Assembly: GCF_003286085.1 (NCBI RefSeq)
Contig: NW_020825288.1
Span: 27,776,001-27,840,000, forward strand
Source of the DNA: Drosophila persimilis
Lineage: Eukaryota; Arthropoda; Insecta; Diptera; Drosophilidae
DNA: 64,000 nt
Reading direction: 5' to 3'
Below are positions 11,036 to 24,711 of the stretch, piece by piece. A program made the position numbers and the translations under genes. The notes beneath the pieces were generated by a model. It was given only the letters and a program-made list of their open reading frames with translations, ran no database searches and was not told where the DNA came from. How positions within the stretch are numbered: position 1 is the first letter of the stretch; each line of letters opens with the position of its first letter.

Positions 11036-11254
11036 TCAGCAAGGTCCGCACGGTCCGCAAGGTCCGCAGCAGGGTCCACAGGGGCCACAGCATGGACCAC
11101 AACCTCCACAAGGACCACAGCAAGGTCCACAGGGTCCACAGGGTCCACAGCAAGGACCACAACATGGCCCACAGCATGGGCTGCAGCAAGGGCTGCAACA
11201 GGGCCCACAGCATGGGCCACAAGGTCCGCAAGGTCCACAGCAAGGTCCGCACAT
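11036..11254 (-). CDS. Mst(3)CGP-family male-specific sperm protein, 72 aa
   Basis: Starts with a true ATG and is made almost only of Cys, Gly and Pro: MCGPCCGPCGPCGPCC, then repeats of CGPC/CCGPC with two CSPC variants near residues 19-27 and one GGCG step near 51-54, ending CGPCGPC. This composition and length are characteristic of the Drosophila Mst84D/Mst87F family, whose products are structural components of sperm-tail accessory fibres and are probably disulfide cross-linked. Those genes are transcribed in spermatocytes and translated after meiosis through a 12-nt leader element. Two degenerate versions of that element lie upstream (11325-11340 and 11364-11375), neither exact. No intron is needed. 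Because TGT/TGC and ACA/GCA are complementary, the other strand has an equally long Gly-Pro-Gln frame, which is a shadow. It stands alone here, not in the tandem cluster known in D. melanogaster 84D. Confidence 0.85.
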   Translation of the reverse strand: MCGPCCGPCGPCGPCCGPCCSPCCSPCCGPCCGPCCGPCGPCGPCCGPCGGCGPCCGPCGPCCGPCGPCGPC

Positions 11255-11324
11255 ATTTAAGCCGTTAAAGTTCTACAAAATATTTAGACCAAAACATTTT
11301 TATTATTTACAACATTTTTTTATA

Positions 11325-11340
11325 AGAATTTTAGAAATGT
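11325..11340 (-). promoter_or_regulatory. Degenerate leader element of the sperm gene
   Basis: Minus strand reads ACATTTCTAAAATTCT, which resembles ACATCNAAATTT with a two-base insertion and one substitution. It lies 71-86 nt upstream of the ATG, within the range expected for the 5' leader in this family. Support is weak. Confidence 0.2.
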
Positions 11341-12020
11341 TTGTTTACCTTGAACCGAACAAAAAATTTGAGACTTAACAAAAAATGTTGAAACTAGACA
11401 AAAACTTTAGTTGTTTTCTCCAAGAGCTGCCGAATGGGAATGAGAAAATATGTGGGAAAACAGTAGAGCCAGGGATTGACATAAGGACAAACAACATTCA
11501 TAGATAACTTGATGGTTGTTTTTCAGATTTATATGGTTTTGGTTTGGAGCAAACGCAGTACCTTGGTCAAAAAAAGTCATGTGTTGTCAAAATCACTTTG
11601 AATTTTTCAAGACTTTCAAGTACAAATGCAGGAAAAAACTACAGAAATATTAAAATAGTCCATAAAACACTTCTGTGCGCATTCTTAATGGGGAATGGAA
11701 TGGATCAAATGCCTTTAAAGCTAGAGTTCAATGCACTACTTTCGGGGGCTGAGTGCGATTCACTTCAATCTCGGATGTGTTCATGAGTAATTGTTATCAA
11801 AGCAAAGTCCCTGAGGCTTAGCACATCCTTTGCTTAACCTTCAGACAATGGGAGGAGAAACCAATCAGTTTAGGGATTGCCGGGGTTCACGTTCACACTA
11901 ACAAATGAATTGAACCGTAAGCTTTGTGGCTCTTTTGCGGATTTCCAGGACACTGCTGGCGCTGCAATTTAAATAATGCATCAAATGAATTAAGTTGCCA
12001 CCCAAATGAAGACGACAGCA

Positions 12021-12068
12021 CTTTCCATTCCATTCCATTCCGGCAGGCGGCAGGCGGCAGGCGGCAGG
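12021..12068. repeat. CCATT and GGCAGGC tandem repeats
   Basis: Three CCATT units are followed directly by about four copies of a 7-mer GGCAGGC. Confidence 0.85.
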
Positions 12069-12183
12069 AGTTGAGCAAGAGGTGGTGGGTGCTGCGGGGG
12101 TGAGCACTAAAGCATTTGAGGTAAATGGAGCAAATCCTTTTTCTGGTGCAATAAAAATCGAATCATGTTAACAATGGAATGAA

Positions 12184-12732
12184 ATGAAGCGCAGACAAAA
12201 AGCCAACCAACTAAGATGGCGACTGATTGTGAGTTTTATGTCACAAAAAAAGTGCACAAGAAAAAAGTACACCGCCTCCCCCAGGCCAAGCAATAGTTCT
12301 AAGAAATATTTCTATACGTATAAAAAAACTCGGTCCAGTTGTCTTGAAATGGAAACCAGAGGAGGGAATAGTGGAGATCCGGTTCTTGTGTGTGTCATTG
12401 ATATATCGTTCGACCCATCGATACAGGAAACCCATCCAGACACAGAGTATGGCAATAAAAGTGGTAATGACGTAGACGAGACAACAAAAAATATAGAATT
12501 CTCAGAGCACACTCACACTTGTATGGGTGTTATAACTTTTAAACAGCATCGCATCGGTTATATCTCGGTTGAGTCATTGACCCCAACCCCACGCCGACTG
12601 TCGGCTGCCGCACACTCGCAGGGCCACAAATATTACTTAACATTCACATTTAAATGTGGTAGCTTAATTTTCACCTGCACGGATGTGACTCGAACACAAA
12701 TCACGTTGCAAAAACTGCTGAACAGTCTGTGA
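12184..12732 (+). other. Long open frame of uncertain status, 182 aa
   Basis: A true ATG opens a 182-codon frame. The N-terminal third is Lys/Arg-rich (MKRRQKANQLRWRL). The middle is acidic and Asn/Thr-rich. The end is Thr/Leu-rich and contains TFTFKCGSLIFTC. No domain is recognised. Codon use is mixed and there is no nearby TATA box or poly(A) signal that decides. A frame this long is unusual but not impossible by chance in 64 kb read on both strands. Confidence 0.2.
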
Positions 12733-13110
12733 TGCGGTCGGTGTGTGGGGCTTGTGACATGTGTGTGGGGGGCACGGAACCAAGTCCTAAATAAAACATA
12801 ATAGGGGTATGTCATCTAATTAAATATATCCGTGTGTAATTTTGTAGTTTAATTCCAGTAGATGTGAGGAAAACTAAAATACAAATACGCAAGCACATTT
12901 GCATGCAAACAGTGGCTACAAATGGTAAACAACTAAAAACATTAGATTAGCAAGAAATGTTTACATAGAACTAGATTCTACGAGGGCAATTCCATTTGTA
13001 AATGCTTTATTTTTATAATTCTCTTCAAAATCTAAGAGTGGTATACTTTTATAGATCACTGTAGCTACTGGCAAACAAGCACATGTGGCGAACGTGCCTC
13101 GTCGAGGGTG

Positions 13111-13137
13111 CACATACACACACACACACACACACAC
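13111..13137. repeat. CA microsatellite
   Basis: (CA)n with one TA interruption, read directly. Confidence 0.9.
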
Positions 13138-16100
13138 CGCTTCCGGCAAAATATTTCAGTTGAAAATTTTTAATGAGCTCGAAATTGTCGTTGCTTGCAC
13201 ACCATCGCAAAAATGTTATAAAAATGCTGCAAAATGGCAGAATATAAAATCAAATAAATAGAGGAGGACCCAAAAAAGGTAGATTAGGTGTCATTGCAAA
13301 ATTACGATGATGCCATCAACAGGAAGTGTCGTTTGTGGCCTTTATTAGTCAAAAATACTAGCCAAAATTATATTAATCTTACTGATGCAACCCATTTGTA
13401 CATACACACTTCTACTGCTGTCAATACAATGAATGCCAATTACATACACCTGCAACACCTTTTCTTTCCACTTCGTGGAATATGAATACGCGAACAGGAT
13501 GGGTATGGGGAGGAGTTGGGCGCATCCCTCTGCTTGGGTGTAAGTCTCAGACATGTAAAATGACAAGAGCCACCAGCAGTAACCGTATATGTATCGTATT
13601 TATATTTTATCTGCATACGTATGTGTGTGCAATACAAAAATGAAAAGTTGACGGATGTTCCTGTGCCCCCTGCCACATGTGGAGTGGGAAAAACCACCGA
13701 CAACAACCACAACAGCAAAACAAACGCAAAACGAGCCTCGCCTCCGTCTGTCTGTGGGTCTGGGCCACATTTTGTTTGACATTTTGTTTTAATTTCACAG
13801 ATTTACTTGTAACGTTAAGGCTGGATGGGCAACGAGATGGGACTGGTGGGGATAACGATGATGGTGATGGTGATGGTGATGCCGAGCAACGGACTGAAGA
13901 GCCGGATCTCTTCATTCATCAATGTTGCAGGTTTTTCAAAAGTTGTTTACTGTTTTACAGCATATTTTCATTCATCAATTTAACAAACTCGTATTTATCT
14001 CCGAGAATATCTATAAAGCTGCAGTCTTACTTGTTAAGAATATTCACAAATGATGTACGCTTTCCTGCCTCACATTACGTGCCCTTTTGTCAGCAAGACG
14101 TACTCGTACTTCCGCCTTATCCTCTTGGATATTGACTCGTTACATCTCTGATACGTATATCCGTATCGTTTACCCAACTCAGCGTGCAATCGAATGTTTT
14201 TAACGAACAATTTCCCGTTTCCTTCTTTTCACGCTTCAAATCAGACCAAAAGGCCCATTCATTGCACAGTGACCTGAAAGGTTAAATTATATGCCAAAAG
14301 ATACTTTCTTGTCGCATTTTCTTGAACACGAAAACAGTGTTCTGTTTTCTAAGCAAATGAATCATAAAATAATTAGCATAAAAAACGGAAATTAATTTGT
14401 CAAAATGTCGTCGCAACGGAAGCAATGTTGAGAAACTAATTAAAATGATTGGCATATTGAAATTAATCCTTTTTCCCTTTTGGGCCAATCTTTGAGTAGA
14501 GCTGGTCCTTTGGTTACACTCCACTCTGTCAGCCTATTCCGGATATGAGTCCTCGCTGAGTGGTTTAGTTCAATCCCCGTGTATCCATTCCATGGTCGAG
14601 TGGCGCGGCCAGTGGAATATCACGAGTTCTGCGGCGGATATGCAAAAATGAAAGATATTCAGGTATGATGCCCAGGTATAGGCCAGTCCCAGGCTCTCTC
14701 TTTGTTGTTGCGGCGCAATGTGTAGCCGGAGAATGGAAAATGAAAATAATTTTTCAAAAACGGCCAGCCACGGGCTAAAATCCCCACTGGCTGGCACTGT
14801 GCGTATTATCTCAGGACACATTGTCGTGTGCGCGGGTCAGATCCTAATCTGCACCTGCAGCTGCGATTGCAAAACTAGAGCTGGCCTCAAAGGCGCTGCC
14901 TCTGCCTGGAGTTTGGAGTACTGGCACTCACACAGGCACTCACACAGGCACTATTCTAGTCAGCCAAAATCCACAATGGTTCGGTTATGAGTTGAGTTTT
15001 CGTGGCCTTCGGCAGCTTCATCAACTTCCACTGATTCAGTAGGATTTCACCAGACAGTGCCGCCAGTGCCATTCCTCCTTCAACATGGTATATTGCACTA
15101 TCCCACGGCCTTTGTATTGTTTCGAATAAAGCCAGGGGCAAGGGCAACGATCTATTGTCAACGGTGCGTATACGTTTTTATTTACTGCCTGCTGCTCCAG
15201 TGCTTTATTTGACTTTGGGCAGGCCCTACCATGCGTGCTCATAATTAAAAAGGCAGGGATCCAGAACGGGGAAACGAACAAAGAGTAAAAGGTGGCCGGG
15301 AGTGGCATATTCTCCTTTCACTGGAAAGATTTCCTGCAGATAATCGCTTCACCTGCACTCTTTTGTATTCCCTGCATTGCACTCCCCCACTGCCTTCGTT
15401 CTTTGTCTTGGCCATTGCAACTACATCATTTGGCAATTACGCCCACAGACAGTCTTGTCTATCTTGCAGAATCAATACACTCGCCAGGTGGAAAACCTGA
15501 AAAAAATGGCAGCTACACGTCAGCTTAACACCTTGAGGTTAAACCCGAAAGTACAAAACCATCAGGCAGAAGCTGTAGCCGAAGCAGAGGCAGTAAGAGA
15601 GCAGCAAGGATATATGTGGATATGTGGAAGCGAAAGGAAAACGCATGGGGCAACATGTGCAATTTAACCTTAGACACGCACGTCGGACAGACGGATGCTT
15701 TCGAACAAAAGATACAAAAGGTATCTAGAATGTGTGGAATAGGGGTGGAATAGAGAGCAAAAACCGGTTGCTTTTCGGGGCCAAAGGTAAGCAACGAAAG
15801 AATGAAACAATTTAGCCAGCACTTAACCGTTTAAACCCCAACTGAACCGAGAGCACACGTTTGACCCGAACAGCGACACAACGAGGACATGTGGGAATTG
15901 AACCTGGGCTCCAGCTCAAGATTTGCTCTTGGGTGGGATGGGAGGATGAGGGTCTACTACGAGCAGGAGTAAGAACAAACAGAAAACTAAACCTCAAAAA
16001 AATTAAAACCACACAGGGCTTAAATTTATAACCAACACGAGGCGATGCTGCGGCACCGAAAGGAGTCATGGGGATGGATAGTGTGGCATTGTGGGAGTGG

Positions 16101-16510
16101 CCAGCAAGCACGAAAATGAAAGCCACAGTGAAATGCATTTTGGAAGTTGCCTCGGCGCTGACCAACAAAAAAAACGCGAAGAGAGTGCACTGGAAAAAAG
16201 TTTCACGGTTTTGTGTGACGGCGACGATTTGAAGCCGTGACCCCGCGCAGTATGCAAGGCAATTTTTTGTGTGCGCTCCCTCCCACGTCCCTCTTCTGGG
16301 TTAGCAGTTTGATATACAAACTGTAAAATGGCAGTTCACCTTAACTGGAAACCTAACCGAACGAGACTCGAGCTGTGGCAGCTGAACTGTTTTTGCCGCT
16401 TTCGACGGCAACATCACACACAAGTCCCCCCGCTCGCGCACTCCAACACACAAAAACTTGTCACATGTGCAGCACAACATATCCGCTCCCAGTCGCCCTC
16501 TTTCTGCCTG

Positions 16511-16531
16511 CGTGTGTGTGTGTGTGTGTGT
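16511..16531. repeat. GT microsatellite
   Basis: Ten uninterrupted GT units. Confidence 0.9.
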
Positions 16532-19500
16532 CCCTCTTTTTGTATGGTTTTGGTCGAATTTCAAATGTTGCTTACTCTGCCGGACATTTGAAGTTGGACG
16601 TGCCACCGTTGTTAGTACAAGCTTTTCGCCCTTTCTACTATTTTGGTAGAAATGCCTTTGACAAAAAGTCGCTGCCATTCCAATAGTGAAATGCTGTAAC
16701 AGTGCTGCCCCACAGCACCTTCCACTGCTGCTCGACTATTATTAAGCAGATAAATTTGCAAGTCGCACAACATGTCGTATTAGTTATCTCCAGCACCCTC
16801 ACACGAATGACACCCTACCACTGATATGTTATGCAGCTGCCATGTCGCGGATTTTACACATGTCGCATCATCTGTTCACGTTAAGTACCCGAAGTAGTTT
16901 CCACACACGCTTATTACTTATTTCTGATGCCACGGCATTGTTGGCTTATCCCCTGACAGCATTCATTCCCTCAGCCAGATACTACATACATATATCTGTT
17001 AGCAACAGTGGTTGAGGTTATTTGTAACGTTAGCTAAATTTTTGGACTACCTTTTATAAGAGAGCTCTCCTTCTAGGTTATCTTGGGAATGGTTGATAAA
17101 TGTTCTATAAATGTGCATGTATTATTTTCATTATTAGAGTTGCAATATGTCTTCTATCCTTTACGATACCTCCTCAATTTCTAGTTTATGGCACAGTGTG
17201 CCCATGAACTTTTTGTTGCTCGCATAATATTTTGCACATTTTACAAACACACATTAATTTCTGTTGTAGAGTGGATGGAATGTGTTTCTGCTTGTTTTTG
17301 GGGGGTTTTTGGTTTAGTTGAGCTGACAAAAAGCACGTGATTTGCTTATTTGAGCAGCTCAACCGGGCCAAAGGAGAGAGCTGCTGGAGAACTAAGGTGT
17401 AACACACAGGTGTGCGGCAAACTGATTTGTTTCGTTGGTTAGTGTACAGATTGCATAACTCGCTGGGATTTGATGTCAGCTGTTGGAAATTATGGCTTAA
17501 GCATGACCGAATTTATCGAGTGTACAAAACTAAACAAAAAGAAAGTTTCCCCCGCCCTGCAACAACGGCTTGGAAAAGTCAAAAGAATTGTGTAATAAAC
17601 AACCCGTACGATGTGTATAAACACAATCGATACAAGTTTCACTGACAACTGTCCGTGGAGCCAAAGCCAAAGAACAGATAAAATTACAGATCCCCACGAA
17701 ACGAACGCCAGACGAAAATAGAAAGTACAAATGCTTTCTACTTTGTTTTACGAAACTGCAAGCCCGCTTCCGATATCAAAAGCTTTAATTCTCAATCGCC
17801 CCCGTATCTTAGAATGGGCTCTTGGATAAATTCTCTACTTTTGGAGTACGGTAGTAGCTCCTTGTTGATGCTGCTGCTCATCCTCTCCACTTGCTGCTGC
17901 TCTTGTGGCATGTTCACGTCGGTCTACGCAAACACAGAACGCAATGTAAGACAGACCAATAGACAGGCCAGCGTGGACAGCGGACAGCCGGAGCCAGAAC
18001 AACAATGTCTGTGAGCCAGAAGCACACAAATGCGTGTCTATGTATTAGCCATGTGTGGTTTTTTGTTGCCCTGCTGGTCTCGCTGGTTGGCTTTCCTTAT
18101 CGGAAACAAGCTTATTCCGTTCAATGAACTGAAAAATATTGTTTACCTCTGGGTTTCCAGCTGCTGGAAGTTGCTCAAGTTGCTCGCTTTTCCAGTCAGA
18201 GGAAAATGACCATTGGCATTGCATTTTGATAAATTTTCATTGTAATTCAGCTACATTTGTCATTATATCGCATTACTCTAGAGTGTAGTCGAAAAAGGTC
18301 GTTCAAATAAACTGCAGACAGGTGAGCATAGGTCAAAAATGGCTTTTCCAACTGTGCGTCAAAGATACATATTTCCAAAAGTATTTCATGTGGTAAGGAT
18401 TTTACCAAATAAGTTTTTAATTCCTCAACATTTCAGCATTTTTATGCCAAAAAAAGGGCTTAAACGGAAACTAGGAAAAACTTTTGCCCCTTTAAACATG
18501 ACGTTTGACATATTTCAGCAAAAAAAGTTGTGCTGCCGCCGCATTTTCAACCCTTGTCAATTAGGCTGACGCGGCGTATGCGTAATGTGTGAGCGTCCCT
18601 GTGTCTGTCCTATCTCTTTGTGTTTTTGTTGGTCAGTGTAGGAAAAGAAAAATGATATGCACGCAAAAAGCGAGAATAGGAGCAAAAAAAGTTTTGCGTT
18701 TGCATTTAAACTTTCTCGCACGCAACACACAAAAAAAGGAAACGCCGGCGAATTACGAATCCTTTGTCAAAAATTCGAGACAATTTGCCAAGTGCAGGGA
18801 TACCCTAAAAAAGGCCGTTTTTTGTGTGGCAGTGAAATGGAATTGAAGGTAAATTAATTGGATATTTAATAAACGTAATCCCTTTTTTATATACCTATAT
18901 ACGTGCATATATTTTTATAGATATTTTTATTTATTCAATTATCGTTTTCTGGAAGTTCAAGTTTTTCCATCCACCGTAAACTTCGACTTATCCCTGGATG
19001 ATTTTTTCCACTTTGTTGGCAATTTGTTAAACTTCTCCGAAGGTAAAAAACTTTTTAGCTGTGGTCAATAAATGGTCAAGGAATGAATATCAAGGCTGAC
19101 ACAAAACACTTTTGACATGGGCAAAGGTGCAGGAAAGTTTCGCAAAGAGTTGAGCAAATTTGCGAGAATTTCGCTTCGGTTTGCCTGGAATTTGCATATT
19201 TATTGCTCGAGGAATGTTATATGCGAGAGCTATAAGAATGAGTACGAGAGCAATCAACACTTGTCATAACATAGCGCAATTTCCTGAACTTAAGTATCGT
19301 GTATATTTATACACATGTCTGGTGGTGCTTTGTTTCTGCCGAACAGCTTTATCTGAAACGATAATTTTATTGGACATTAAAAACATTTACGTGCCACGAC
19401 ATCCGCCCAGAGTCACATGATATTAAAAAGCCATACCAAAAAAAATATGATACAAGGCATAAAACAAAGGCACGAAACACGAGGACAAATTCCTTGGCTC

Positions 19501-20945
19501 CATGCCACTCCATGGTGCGTGTGCGCCATAATGACCAAAAAAAAAAAACAAAGAGCAACCGAAAGTTGGTCAGTAGGGGAACGGGAACGGAAACGAGTAC
19601 CGTATGAGTAGGAGTATCATATATCAGTCATAAACTACCCAAAAAAACGAAAAATGCTACATTTTCAGTGCCCCATCATCTCCTGCTGTCGATCGCCTTG
19701 ACGACTTTACTTTGTGCCAAAACACGAAGTAAAACGTAAACGGCATAAAAAGCTATAATGTCCTGTTACTTTCGCGATAAACAATATAACAGGCGGGAGA
19801 GGAGACAAAGACAAAGATGAAAATGAAAATGCCGCCATGTAATATTTCAGCCCCAGGGCGTGCGACATGCAAAGCCCCACAGCAGGACATGTGAGGGCCC
19901 TTTGACTCAACCAATTGATGCACGGACATACTCCAGATGCGAATGCCAGTCTCTTACGTGTCCTACCAAGCAGACCAAGGGAATGGTGGTAATCTACGTG
20001 ACGTTGTGGCGAATTTCCCCAGAAGAAAGGGGTTTGACTCGACGTATGGGACAAGCAAAGGAGCTACAGCTATTCGCAACTTATGTTTCTAATTCGAGCA
20101 ACCTTTATTGCAGGAATACTCCTTCATGTTTTCAACTGTGCGAAGAAATCCCTGTAGGGTAATCATCACCGCTTAGCTACTTTTTGTGACTACCAAAGGA
20201 AATTCTTTATCTAAACATGATGTTGCCGAATGTAAAATAGAATAAAACTTAACGATTATTTGTTTTCGAGAATAATATTTATATTGCTGTTAATATTTCC
20301 CCAATGTTCACAATTTGTTTATGGTCTATTCGATTTGTCTGCCACGCGGCATTGAATTTGTATTTTTTCCTTGTACGCTGCTCCTACTCTTTTTCCACTT
20401 TTCCATGACAAATGGCAACTTAATTCAATTGAGCAATCTTCTTTTTTTTTGCCAATCCTGTTGCCAATTCGTAGACGCCTTTAAGTTTTTGTTGGTGCGG
20501 CAAAAGTTTGCGAAAAGATGTCGATAACTGAAGGCAGCTGCAAGTCAACCATGACTGTGAGGCAGACAGCACGTAAGCTAAACAAAATAATGTATACGCA
20601 CTGTGGGCCAGAGACAATGACGATGATGAAGATGATGATGATGGCCGCTGAAGCGTGGAATTTATTTCAGTTGGGCAAACATCCAAGGCAGCAAAAACTG
20701 TCAATAAAAACAATTTCCAAATATATCCATTGAAATTGCTTTGGTACATTTTTAAAGTTACATCAATATGAATTAATAAATCAATTAAAGTTTTACACAA
20801 TTTCGCCGATAGCCATGGACGAAATTCAATTCAATTCGTTGCTATTGGATTGTATTTTTCTATGAATTTCACACGAGGATTTCGTGCAGTTTATTGGCTT
20901 TGTCAAACCATTATCGACAGTACGATATTTTCAGCACACAGACTG

Positions 20946-20983
20946 TATGCTGTATGCTGCAAGCTGCATGCTGCATGCTGCAA
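20946..20983. repeat. TGCTGCA-type heptamer repeat
   Basis: Five to six imperfect copies of ATGCTGC/AAGCTGC in tandem. Confidence 0.8.
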
Positions 20984-23408
20984 GACAAAATAAAAATACC
21001 CTTGTGATACAGTTGATGTTTCATGGAAATGGAAATGAATAAACAGATTTATGTTGTAGCCATGTGTTTGTCCGACTGCGGTTGTTTATTTATGCGATAG
21101 TCGCAGCATTATTGAAATATAATAGATTCCTGCCGCAGGTGTGACAATGCTGCCTCGTCCCATCGATACTCTCCCTCTATCTCTTTCTCTCTTCCTGGTC
21201 ATTTCCATGCCCTGACCACACTTACAAGTTGTTGCGCCCACAAACAAGCGCTCAATAACTTAACACGCCCATTCAAGCCACAGAACACACATATGCCAGG
21301 GGGCAGAGCCATGGGGCAGGGCTCGTTCCTGCTTCATTTTACGTGTGTGTGGTTATTGACAAATGTATTTCGAATTGTTTCACAGCTTCTCTCCTTCTAC
21401 ACCTCTGCTGCTGCTCCACCTCTGACTGTCTGATCCACCTGATACGTGCCCCTTATTACAATTTCACTCTTCTGTTTGTTTGCCTCCATGTTTTATTGAG
21501 CTGCAATAATTTCCGCTCAGCTTTTTGCCCTCCCCTCCCACCACATTTTTCTTTTTTCTGTTTTGGGGGCCAACCCTAACACTTCATTGAGGTCAGGGGA
21601 CATGTGCGTATAATGTATTGGATATTTATATAGGGCATATATTGCCCCGGTTACACCTTTCACCTACTTTTACCCTGTTGCAAGTGTGAATAAATATGTA
21701 ATTGGACGCTCAATATGGAAACCAATTCAAGTCGGCTTTTTCGATTAGTTTTTCCCTGCAATTTCCATTGAAAGAGGAGTCCGTAAAGCTGTAGCGAAGC
21801 GAGTGGAAACTTTGTGAGTTCAGACACACAAAAAAATTTCTTTTATTCTATTTTGTTCGCTAACAAGTTTGTTCAATTTTTGATTTCGCTGGCAATAAAA
21901 ACAATCAAATATTCACTATAAATGTTGAGTTATAGTTCAAAAGTTTAATATATCAAATGCATGGCCTGTCTCTCTATCCTTCTCTATCCATGTCTATCTC
22001 TCTCCCACTGCGGATGCTGCACATGTCTGGCATACACACGGTTGTAGAGCCGAGCCAACGTCGCGAATACGTAATGCAAATGTTTGTCCCAGGCACAAGC
22101 ACCGGCACCACCGATATGAAAGCTAGTTACGGCATTGTGTGCCTTTATTTTTTGCAATTCTTTATTGCAAATATTTTGTTCTGTTGCAACGCGTCTAACA
22201 AAAAACAATACGAAAAATAAATGAAAACCGAGGCCAGAAATTGAATATTTTCCACTGGCATCCTGCTGAGAGATGGAAAAAATCAAGAGACAAACTAAAA
22301 TGCAAATAAAATTGAATTAAATTTTAATGGAAAATTTGACGATTTATTTACCTATTTGCTTGTGTAATATTACAGATGGAAAATGTATATTTAAATAAAG
22401 TTGATAACGAAAATAAATCAGTTTAATTTTCGCTTTATCTTGCGAAGGAAATCGAAAACAAACTCAAAGTTAAATTTGACAAAAAGTTCTACCATTCTCA
22501 CATTCCTATTTCCATTCCCAAAATACTTTTCCATTTTGCAAGAATTTGTGGTTTCCACTGCCACTGCCACAGACGACACGTTCCTGCAATTTCCACCACC
22601 CACAGAGATGAAATATTTCCCAAATTGATCTGCAGAGACAGACGCAGAAACAGAACAAAATCAGAAAGTGCGAGAGAGTGAGAGAGAGAGAGGGAAAAAT
22701 ATGGCTCGGCAATTAAATTGTATCAACAGTCGCATATTTTTGGGTAGTGTCAATCACGGGAATGGAGCCTAAATTAAACGTCAGTCACAGGCACAGATGC
22801 GGCAGATGGCCGTGGCTCAAATCAGAGCTGTAGGAGGATGGATTAATGGACGGATGGATGGATGGTCAGGCAGGAGTGCATCCTAGCCGATTGCCATGGC
22901 ATGGCTAAGACAACGACACAAAAATTTGCATAGCAATTCATTTCAATTTAAATATCACTTTCTTGCACTTTAAACTCCCGAGGAATTATTACTGAGTGAA
23001 TGCGTAAGCAACAATTTTGGGTTTAAATAACAGGCAAGCCAACAGCTGCCACTAGAGGATGAAAGGGTGGATATAGGTGGATCACAGGAACAGAAGCAGG
23101 AGCCCGGAGTCGGAGTTGGACCATGATTTAGGGTACTGCTGCAGCCAATGCAAGTGGCAATAAATCAAATGAAAGCTTCTTTTTCAGTTGGTTGAGAGCC
23201 GAAGTTTGAGCGGGTAGAAGGAGGTCAAGAAAGACTCCAAGGATTGCAACTATGATGCTGGCTGTTGGTTACTCCTGGTCCTGGATAGTGCAGCCCGTTC
23301 CTTGTACCCGACAATAACTTAATTGCAAAGTCATGTTTGCATTGTGGCCATGTCTTGGATGTCGGCTACCTGATACAGTTGCTGCTGTTGTTGTCTCTCT
23401 CAATAGAT

Positions 23409-23436
23409 ACACACACACACACACACACAGACACAC
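23409..23436. repeat. CA microsatellite
   Basis: (CA)n with one GA interruption. Confidence 0.9.
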
Positions 23437-24675
23437 ATCAAAGCTCCTGGCGGCAGCTTGTACATGCCTGCAAACAGAACATGGCCAAATGCAAGTCCTG
23501 GAAGTCCAAGTCCTTCGCCTGCCACTCCCTTTTGAATGAAATTTCAGATTTATGCTTTGCGTTGGAGTGTCAGGGCGTGGGGGTCAGTGTGTCAGTGGAT
23601 GAAAAACGTCATTAAAGCTGATCAATAGTGTTTTTTGGCTTCAACTAACTACAGATATGGACCCCTGCTGTAATATAGATAAGAAATGTGCCAGTGACTT
23701 AGAACTTACAATGAATTCACATTAATGTATCTATCGATTTTCAGTCAGGAAACTCTTACTTTCCACCCACATTCAACTGCTTATCTATTCATAATTCAAA
23801 CCAATTGTCTGAATGGCACCATAAAGCATAAAATAACATCAATTGTTTGCAATTGCATAGAAAATTAAACAAAGAAACATAGCTTAGAACTTTTATTAGT
23901 CAAAGAAAAAGACAGAGTTAATATTAACACAGAAAATATCATTCACTTTAGTTTGCTTAAGCTTAATACACGCTACATTTTTCTCTTTATTTAATTAAAG
24001 TTTAATTTCATTTAATTCAAAAAAGAACAGATTTCAGTTTTATCACTTGGGCTTGTGCAAAAAACATCCAGCATTCGACAAAATTTAAATCCAACCCGAA
24101 ACACCAGAACAAGCACAAATTTCTATTAGCAGCGCATTTAAACTAAATGCATATCAAGAGCAGGACCAAAAAATACGAGCAGTACGAATAAATATAAAAT
24201 AAAATAAATATTTGGACAACATTTCCTCGTCCTCGTACTCGTCCTCATATTCGTGTTGTTGCTGCTGCCTGCACATGGTCGCCGTCAGGCCATAAACTTT
24301 AAAATTGAGGCAGCACAAAAAACTGAAATACGAAGCAGCAGCAGGCAACTTTTAGTTTTATTGTCATTTCAATGTATTTCCGCACTTTTAACCGCAGTCT
24401 CAGTCACAGTCGGATTCAGGATCGGAGCCGGAGCCGGAGTCCGAGTCGTAGCTGAAGCCGTAACCAGAGTTTGGAGTCGTTCGCTTCTCTCACATGGCTA
24501 TGGCTCTGACCCAGGCATAAAAAGAGGGAAAAGGAAAAAGAATTATTTCAAGCAGTTTCGAAGCCATAAAAAACTGCATTTGGCAGCCGCTGCCAAAAAA
24601 TATACACCAGTTTAGGCCAGGCCAGAACATCTCTCGATTCCTGCTCTTCGTATTTTCCATTTATCCTCCTTTCCC

Positions 24676-24711
24676 ATATATATGTATGTATGTATGTACG
24701 TACATATATAT
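24676..24711. repeat. Palindromic TATG/TACG repeat
   Basis: Alternating TA and TG dinucleotides (ATATATATGTATG...) followed by GTACGTACATATATAT. The two halves are nearly complementary, so the tract can fold back on itself. Confidence 0.85.

Larger units (their letters stand above)
11400..20000. other. Gene-free stretch, first part of a 22-kb gap
   Basis: No gene could be supported. Repeats: CCATT and GGCAGGC tandem units (12021-12068), CA (13111-13137), GATGGT (about 13855-13883), two 12-mer GGCACTCACACA units (about 14925-14950) and GT (16511-16531). The one long open frame from an ATG is 12184-12732 (182 codons), listed as a low-confidence candidate. The region is AT-rich, with many T/A-rich runs between 17.0 and 19.6 kb. 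Confidence 0.55.

Noticed and set aside
10926..11378. Plus-strand 150-codon frame rich in Gly-Pro-Gln
   Set aside because: It is the reverse-strand shadow of the Cys-Gly-Pro sperm gene. The minus strand has a true ATG at the repeat edge, a stop at the other edge, the family composition and a poly(A) signal. The plus frame runs into AT-rich DNA on both sides.
13677..14135. Plus-strand 152-codon frame
   Set aside because: Contains CAA and GATGGT repeats and no recognisable domain; codon choice is not coding-like.
15812..16168. Minus-strand frame with a signal-peptide-like start (MHFTVAFIFVLAG)
   Set aside because: Only the first 40 codons look coding. The rest is mixed Phe/Leu and Ser/Pro from T-rich DNA, and no gene signals flank it.
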